From: Viridibacterium sp035456105
Lineage (GTDB): Bacteria > Pseudomonadota > Gammaproteobacteria > Burkholderiales > Rhodocyclaceae
Direction of reading: 5' to 3'
NCBI GenBank assembly: GCA_035456105.1
Contig: DATIDV010000004.1
Coordinates: 88,332-152,331, forward strand
DNA length: 64,000 bases
Under the pieces are notes generated by a model. That model made no database searches. It saw only the letters and a list, made by a program, of their open reading frames with translations, and was not told the origin of the DNA. Within the stretch, counting starts at the first letter, position 1; each line of letters begins with the position of its first letter. A program made the position numbers and the translations under genes. Positions 60,424-64,000 of this stretch are shown piece after piece.

Positions 60424-61554
60424 TCACGCCACGCCAGAGCCACTACCACTCACCACCACCTGCGAGCGATAGCCCACGGGCTTGTCCGCCACCGTCGCGC
60501 CGCCATACATCATCCCCTGCATGGCATTGGTGAAGAAGTAGTACGGGAACGGCGTCACCGGCGCGCTGGCCGCGTCCAGCCTTGCCCGCAACTCGGCCGG
60601 AATCTCGAAGTCCAGCGCGCCGAGATTGTTCTGCAACTGCTCTGGCTTGCTGGCGCCGGTGATCACGCTGGCCACGCCGGGGCGGTTCGCCACCCAGTTG
60701 AGCGCGACCTGGCTCATCGAGCGATCCAGCGCCTTCGCCACCTTTTCCAGCTCCGCGACGATGACCCAGTTGCGCTCGGTCAGATGCGCAAAAGCCGGAT
60801 TGCCGTTGTCCTTCATCGCCGCCAGACGCCCTTGCGGCATCTCGTTCGGCTTGTACTTGCCGGAGAGCAGTCCGCTCGCCAGCGGGCTCCACACCGTGAT
60901 GCCCATGCCGAGCTCGACCGCCATGCGCGTGTATTCGTGCTCGATGTTGCGCTCGACCAGCGAGTACTGCATCTGCAGCGCCGAGATCGGCTCGAAGCCG
61001 CGCCATTCGGCCAGCGTCTGCGCCCGCGCCGCATACCAGGCCGGCACGTCGGAGAGGCCGATGTGGCGCACCTTGCCCGAACGCACGAGGTCATCCAGCG
61101 TACGCATCACCTCCTCCGTCGGCGTCATCTGGTCCCAGGCGTGCAGGTAGTAGAGATCGAGGTAATCCGTGCCGAGACGCTTCAGCGAACCCTCGACCGC
61201 ACGCAGGATGTTCTTGCGGCCATTGCCACCCGCGTTCGGATTGCGATCGCCGAGATTGAACGTGAACTTGCTGGCGATGACGCTCTGGTCACGCGCACCA
61301 CGCGCCTTCACAAACTCGCCCAGCCAGGTCTCGCTCGTGCCGTTCGTGTAGGCGTCCGCCGTATCGAAGAAATTGCCGCCTGCATCGAGATAGGTATCGA
61401 ACATGCGCTGCGCATCGGCCTTGTCCGAGCCCCAACCCCATTCGGTGCCGAAAGTCATCACGCCTAGCGAGAGGCGGCTGACGCGCAGACCGGTGCGGCC
61501 GAGGGTGTAGTACGGAGCGGTGTTTTGAGTAGCGGCGTTGGTCGAAGAGGTCAT
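60424..61554 (-). CDS. Aldo/keto reductase
   Basis: A 376-residue NADP-dependent reductase of the TIM-barrel superfamily. The catalytic Asp and Tyr are in FFDTADAYTNGTSETWLGEF, the Lys in VIASKFTFNLGDRNPNAGG and the His in DLYYLHAWDQMTP. The cofactor loop GITVWSPLASGLLSGKY fits family 13-like members of this group. AAGGAG precedes the ATG. The substrate is not known. It is located between REP clusters A and B. Confidence 0.87.
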   Translation of the reverse strand: MTSSTNAATQNTAPYYTLGRTGLRVSRLSLGVMTFGTEWGWGSDKADAQRMFDTYLDAGGNFFDTADAYTNGTSETWLGEFVKARGARDQSVIASKFTFNLGDRNPNAGGNGRKNILRAVEGSLKRLGTDYLDLYYLHAWDQMTPTEEVMRTLDDLVRSGKVRHIGLSDVPAWYAARAQTLAEWRGFEPISALQMQYSLVERNIEHEYTRMAVELGMGITVWSPLASGLLSGKYKPNEMPQGRLAAMKDNGNPAFAHLTERNWVIVAELEKVAKALDRSMSQVALNWVANRPGVASVITGASKPEQLQNNLGALDFEIPAELRARLDAASAPVTPFPYYFFTNAMQGMMYGGATVADKPVGYRSQVVVSGSGSGVA

Positions 61555-61705
61555 GGCAGTTCTCCTTGGTTTGCGCGCTGAACGCGCTTCGGAGACTGCA
61601 GATTACGCAACGCAATTCATGAGAAAAATAGCCATAATCTTAGTTACATATTAAGCAACACTTACCAATCAGATCGAGGACTCATATCGATGACGCCCCC
61701 ACTCC

Positions 61706-61786
61706 GTCATTCCCGCGTAGGCGGGAATCCAGTGTCGTTAACCACGCTCGATAAAGTCGCTGGATTCCCGCCTGCGCGGGAATGAC
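61706..61786. repeat. REP-type palindrome pair B
   Basis: Two inverted units of the type GTCATTCCCGCGTAGGCGGGAA, each a small hairpin, lie head to head about 27 bases apart. The units differ from pairs A, C and D by the TTCCCGC core. Confidence 0.88.
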
Positions 61787-61816
61787 GATGCAAAGAGCAA
61801 TGCGCGACCTCCGATC

Positions 61817-61885
61817 GTCATCCCGGCGAAAGCCGGGATCCAGTGCCACGCGCCCAAGCTGGATCCCGGCCTTCGCCGGGATGAC
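61817..61885. repeat. REP-type palindrome pair C
   Basis: Two inverted units of the type GTCATCCCGGCGAAAGCCGG, head to head, 15 bases apart. Located 30 bases after pair B and 30 before a terminator hairpin. Confidence 0.88.
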
Positions 61886-61915
61886 GGAGCTTTGGGATAG
61901 ATCCGAAAGCACAAA

Positions 61916-61946
61916 AAAAACGGCGAGCGCAGTGCTCGCCGTTTTT
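61916..61946. terminator. Bidirectional terminator-like hairpin
   Basis: An 8-base core stem CGGCGAGC with GCTCGCCG, five-base loop, extended by A5/T5 on both sides. No annotated gene ends directly here; it lies in the 680-base gap between the reductase gene start and the CsbD gene end. Confidence 0.8.
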
Positions 61947-62022
61947 CCAGGAACCTGCTTACGATCTTTCGAAACTCGTGAAAATAAGGCAGGAATTTTC
62001 TTGAAACGCCGAAAATAATTTC

Positions 62023-62091
62023 GTCATCCCGGCGAAAGCCGGGATCCAGTACCGGGCGTGCGATCTGGATCCCGGCTTTCGCCGGGATGAC
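62023..62091. repeat. REP-type palindrome pair D
   Basis: A near-perfect copy of pair C: two inverted GTCATCCCGGCGAAAGCCGG-type units, head to head, separated by 15 bases. Confidence 0.88.
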
Positions 62092-62238
62092 GATGGTTTT
62101 ACAGAGATCGGAAACAGTTTCTACCTACATTCATGACTGCCTGCGAAGGTCATCACAGAACGCGGCGGCCGTGCTCGCGCAAAGAATACGGGTGGCCGCA
62201 TCGACCACCCGCTCTTCACTGTTCAATCAAGATACTGA

Positions 62239-62424
62239 CTAGTGTTTCTTGAGGGAATCCTTGACGTTCTGTTTGGCGTCGCCGAAGTTTTTCTGCGCGC
62301 CACCTTCGACCTGTTTGACCTCCCCCTTCAGTTCTTGACTGGTACTCCCAACGGCCCTGCCGACAGCAGCCTGCACCTTGCCAGCAGTTTGCTTGGCGGC
62401 ACCCTTGACTTGATCCTTGTTCAT
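62239..62424 (-). CDS. CsbD-family stress protein
   Basis: A 61-residue hydrophilic, Lys/Gln/Ala-rich protein of the CsbD family: NKDQVKGAAKQTAGKVQAAV, then ELKGEVKQVEGGAQKNFGDA and KQNVKDSLKK, with the family's typical K-G-x-x-x-x-x-x-G-K spacing. Such small proteins are made in stationary phase or under general stress; their molecular role is unknown. The ATG at 62424 has AGGAG a few bases upstream, and an earlier in-frame start ten codons back is rejected. Confidence 0.85.
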   Translation of the reverse strand: MNKDQVKGAAKQTAGKVQAAVGRAVGSTSQELKGEVKQVEGGAQKNFGDAKQNVKDSLKKH

Positions 62425-63074
62425 GGTTTTCTCCTGACTCAACTGAATGACCATTAACTGGTCTTTACGACATTGGCAACACGCAAGTGCCGCTCTTCAC
62501 AAGCGACGACGCCCGGGCAGCTCATGTCACGGAAACGCTTGGTTTGCTTTCGGAAGTGCCGTGGGGGGGTTAATTGCCTGATGGGCCTCAAACCCTGCTT
62601 TTGGCACCTGCTTGTACCTGCATTCCACTCGACAGACCGTGGCAGAAAGTGCCGTGGTACCGCGAATCATGGTTCTGACAACGGTCAGTCCTCAGAACGC
62701 ATCTTCAGGTGATGACGTTTTAGCGCGCTGGAATCATTCTGTATGTGCGGGAGCGCTCATAACGGAAGCCAGCGCAGGGCGTCAAGCGTGCCAGCGAGCT
62801 CGCATGCAAGCGTGATGCTCGCGATTTTTCCGCCCCTTGTATCTTTAAGGCTGTAGCGAATAGCTCCCGCTACACGAGGCGAAGGGAAGCTTGTTTCCGC
62901 CCTGAAGGCTTTGACCTTGTTGCGTAGATGAAGGCCTTCGCCTCACCTTCACGCCATCGAATCACACTGGACGGTAGCCAAGGGCCCGGTTTGAGGCCTG
63001 GACCCTGCATGCACAAGGCAAGTGGGCGGTCGGTTGCGTAGATGCATTGGAGCTGCCTTTGTGGAGATCCTGTT
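62425..63074. other. 650-base gene-free stretch before the IS110 gene
   Basis: No convincing gene is seen. A 79-codon frame (62473-62712) has no coding look. Three AAGTGCCG copies begin at 62485, 62554 and 62647. An 11-base direct repeat TTGCGTAGATG lies at 62920-62930 and 63034-63044. A small inverted repeat GTAGCG...CGCTAC is seen near 62852-62872. Part of this stretch must be the left end of the insertion sequence, but IS110 elements lack clear terminal inverted repeats, so its limit cannot be fixed. Confidence 0.6.
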
Positions 63075-64000
63075 ATGCACTATCTCGGCATCGATGTGGC
63101 CAAAGCCAAACTCGATTGTGTGCTACTCAATCCAGAGAGCGGCAAGCGCAAGAACAAGACAGTGGCCAATTCCAGCGAAGGCATTGCCGCGCTGCTGAAT
63201 GCGTTGCAGGTCTGGGGTGTTGCGCCTGGAGCGGTCCACGTGGTGATGGAGCCGACGGCCAGCTATCACGAGCTGGCGGCCCTCGCGCTGAGCGATGCAG
63301 GCTGCATCGTCTCGCTGATCAATCCCGCGCATCTGCGTCGCTATGCCCAGGCGCTGGGGGTACGCAGCAAGACCGATGCAGCCGATTCTGCGCTGCTGGC
63401 GCGCTATGGGGCCGCAGAGAAGCCGGCGGCCTGGACGCCGCCTTCCGCTTCGGTGCGCGCACTGCGCGCCTTGTTGGCACGGCGTGATGCGGTCGCGGAG
63501 GACCTGCAGCGGGAGCGCAACCGGGCGGAGAAGCTGGAGGTCACGGAGGTGCCCGCGTCGGTACGCCAATCGCTACTGGAAGGGACTGCATTTCTGGCGG
63601 CTCAGCTCGAACGCCTGCAACGCGAGATCGATCAGCACATCGATAACGATCCGGATCTGCGTGACAAACGAGAGTTGCTGTTGAGCATTCCCGCCGTGGG
63701 CGAGCGTGTCGCGCAGAACATGGCCGCTTTGCTGGCTTCGCGCAGTTTCGGCTCGGCCGAGCGACTGGCGGCCTATCTGGGTCTGGTGCCTGTCGATTGG
63801 CAATCGGGCTCATCCATCAAGGGAAAACCGCGCATGTCCAAGGCCGGGCCTGCGCATCTGCGCAAGCTGCTCTACATGCCCGCCATTGTGGCGGTGAAAC
63901 ACAATCCCCATATCCGGGCGTTGTACGAGCGGCTCATCGCACGGGGCAAACCCAAGATGGCCGCGATTGGGGCAGCCATGCGCAAGCTCGCGCATCTGTG
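63075..64000 (+). CDS. IS110-family transposase, cut by window edge
   Basis: The open frame from ATG 63075 runs off the window after 308 codons. The N-terminal DEDD catalytic domain is seen in HYLGIDVAKAKLDCVLLNPE, VVMEPTASYHELAALAL and KTDAADSALLARYG. The C-terminal transposase_20 region is seen in LLSIPAVGERVAQNMAALLA with SFGSAERLAAYLGLVPVDWQ and the serine-containing KGKPRMSKAGPAHLRKLLYM. Recent work shows that IS110 elements use a bridge RNA encoded in their flanks; the flank here is the gene-free stretch to the left. No frameshift is seen in the visible part. Confidence 0.88.
   Translation, partial: MHYLGIDVAKAKLDCVLLNPESGKRKNKTVANSSEGIAALLNALQVWGVAPGAVHVVMEPTASYHELAALALSDAGCIVSLINPAHLRRYAQALGVRSKTDAADSALLARYGAAEKPAAWTPPSASVRALRALLARRDAVAEDLQRERNRAEKLEVTEVPASVRQSLLEGTAFLAAQLERLQREIDQHIDNDPDLRDKRELLLSIPAVGERVAQNMAALLASRSFGSAERLAAYLGLVPVDWQSGSSIKGKPRMSKAGPAHLRKLLYMPAIVAVKHNPHIRALYERLIARGKPKMAAIGAAMRKLAHL

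Noticed and set aside
61682..61912. 76-codon minus-strand frame with VIPAKAGIQ and RLRGNDG motifs
   Set aside because: These are the well-known false translations of REP palindromes; the frame consists of pairs B and C.
61706..62091. CRISPR-like spacing of repeats
   Set aside because: Repeats are inverted pairs with unequal gaps and no uniform spacers; no cas genes are present. The 9-bp iterons at 1.7 kb are also too short and partly inverted.
62473..62712. 79-codon + strand frame near the insertion sequence
   Set aside because: Composition does not look protein-like, no family is recognised, and it overlaps repeated AAGTGCCG words.

Overview
The window comes from a GC-rich proteobacterial chromosome, most likely a betaproteobacterium of the Rhodocyclales/Burkholderiales type. 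That placement rests on gene order and family-level sequence: rpoE-rseA-rseB-mucD-lepA-lepB-DUF4845-rnc-era-recO-pdxJ-acpS-nagZ; yceD-rpmF-plsX-fabHDG-acpP-fabF-ygfX; uvrC-pgsA-tRNA-Gly-tRNA-Cys; and a zinc-free L32. The genus cannot be fixed from sequence alone.

Positions 1 to about 13,990 are the integrase-proximal part of a temperate prophage, or a related integrative element, whose other end lies left of the window. A tyrosine integrase sits beside the 3' end of tRNA-Cys, the presumed attachment site. The immunity region (about 5.1-6.7 kb) has a HTH repressor on the + strand diverging from a YdaS/Cro-like gene, with three GTAAG-N5-CTTAC operators between them. Two more operators cover a second promoter near 7.13 kb, which drives a train of small overlapping genes ending in a large ParB-like protein with an H-NS-type tail. 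The leftward arm carries a CII-like regulator, a zinc-finger protein, a Toprim/VirE-type primase-helicase, and then ten 9-bp iterons in exact dyad-symmetric placement (candidate replication origin). Beyond these lie a small protein, a tail-Z-like protein and a terminase small subunit. A lone, AT-richer ParA ATPase sits between excisionase and integrase, where prophages often carry cargo.

From 14 to 41 kb the window is core housekeeping sequence, mostly on the minus strand: tRNA-Cys and tRNA-Gly, pgsA, uvrC; a CAP-domain lipoprotein; cell-wall recycling (nagZ), ACP activation (acpS), vitamin B6 (pdxJ), recombination (recO), ribosome assembly and RNA processing (era, rnc), protein export (lepB), translation (lepA), and the envelope-stress regulon (mucD, rseB, rseA, rpoE) with a good sigma-E-type promoter in front of rpoE. 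Next come nadB and the fatty-acid/phospholipid cluster (fabF, acpP, fabG, fabD, fabH, plsX, rpmF, yceD), whose promoter leaves almost no 5' leader. Divergent from it are maf and an RsmI-like methyltransferase.

From 40 to 64 kb the genes are more mixed: a solitary periplasmic binding protein, a low-molecular-weight tyrosine phosphatase, uvrB, tyrB, a DeaD-type helicase, an orphan ParA, a protein with three GAF-like modules, a DUF1653 protein, an rRNA methyltransferase, a PilZ protein, a pectate lyase lipoprotein, qmcA/nfeD, a glycerophosphodiesterase, two lipoproteins, a 2-keto-3-deoxygluconate kinase with KDPG aldolase, an aldo/keto reductase and a CsbD-like protein. REP-type palindrome pairs cluster from 60.3 to 62.1 kb. 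The right edge cuts through an IS110-family transposase. Pectate lyase, KDG kinase and KDPG aldolase together suggest that plant pectin products are used through the Entner-Doudoroff type route.
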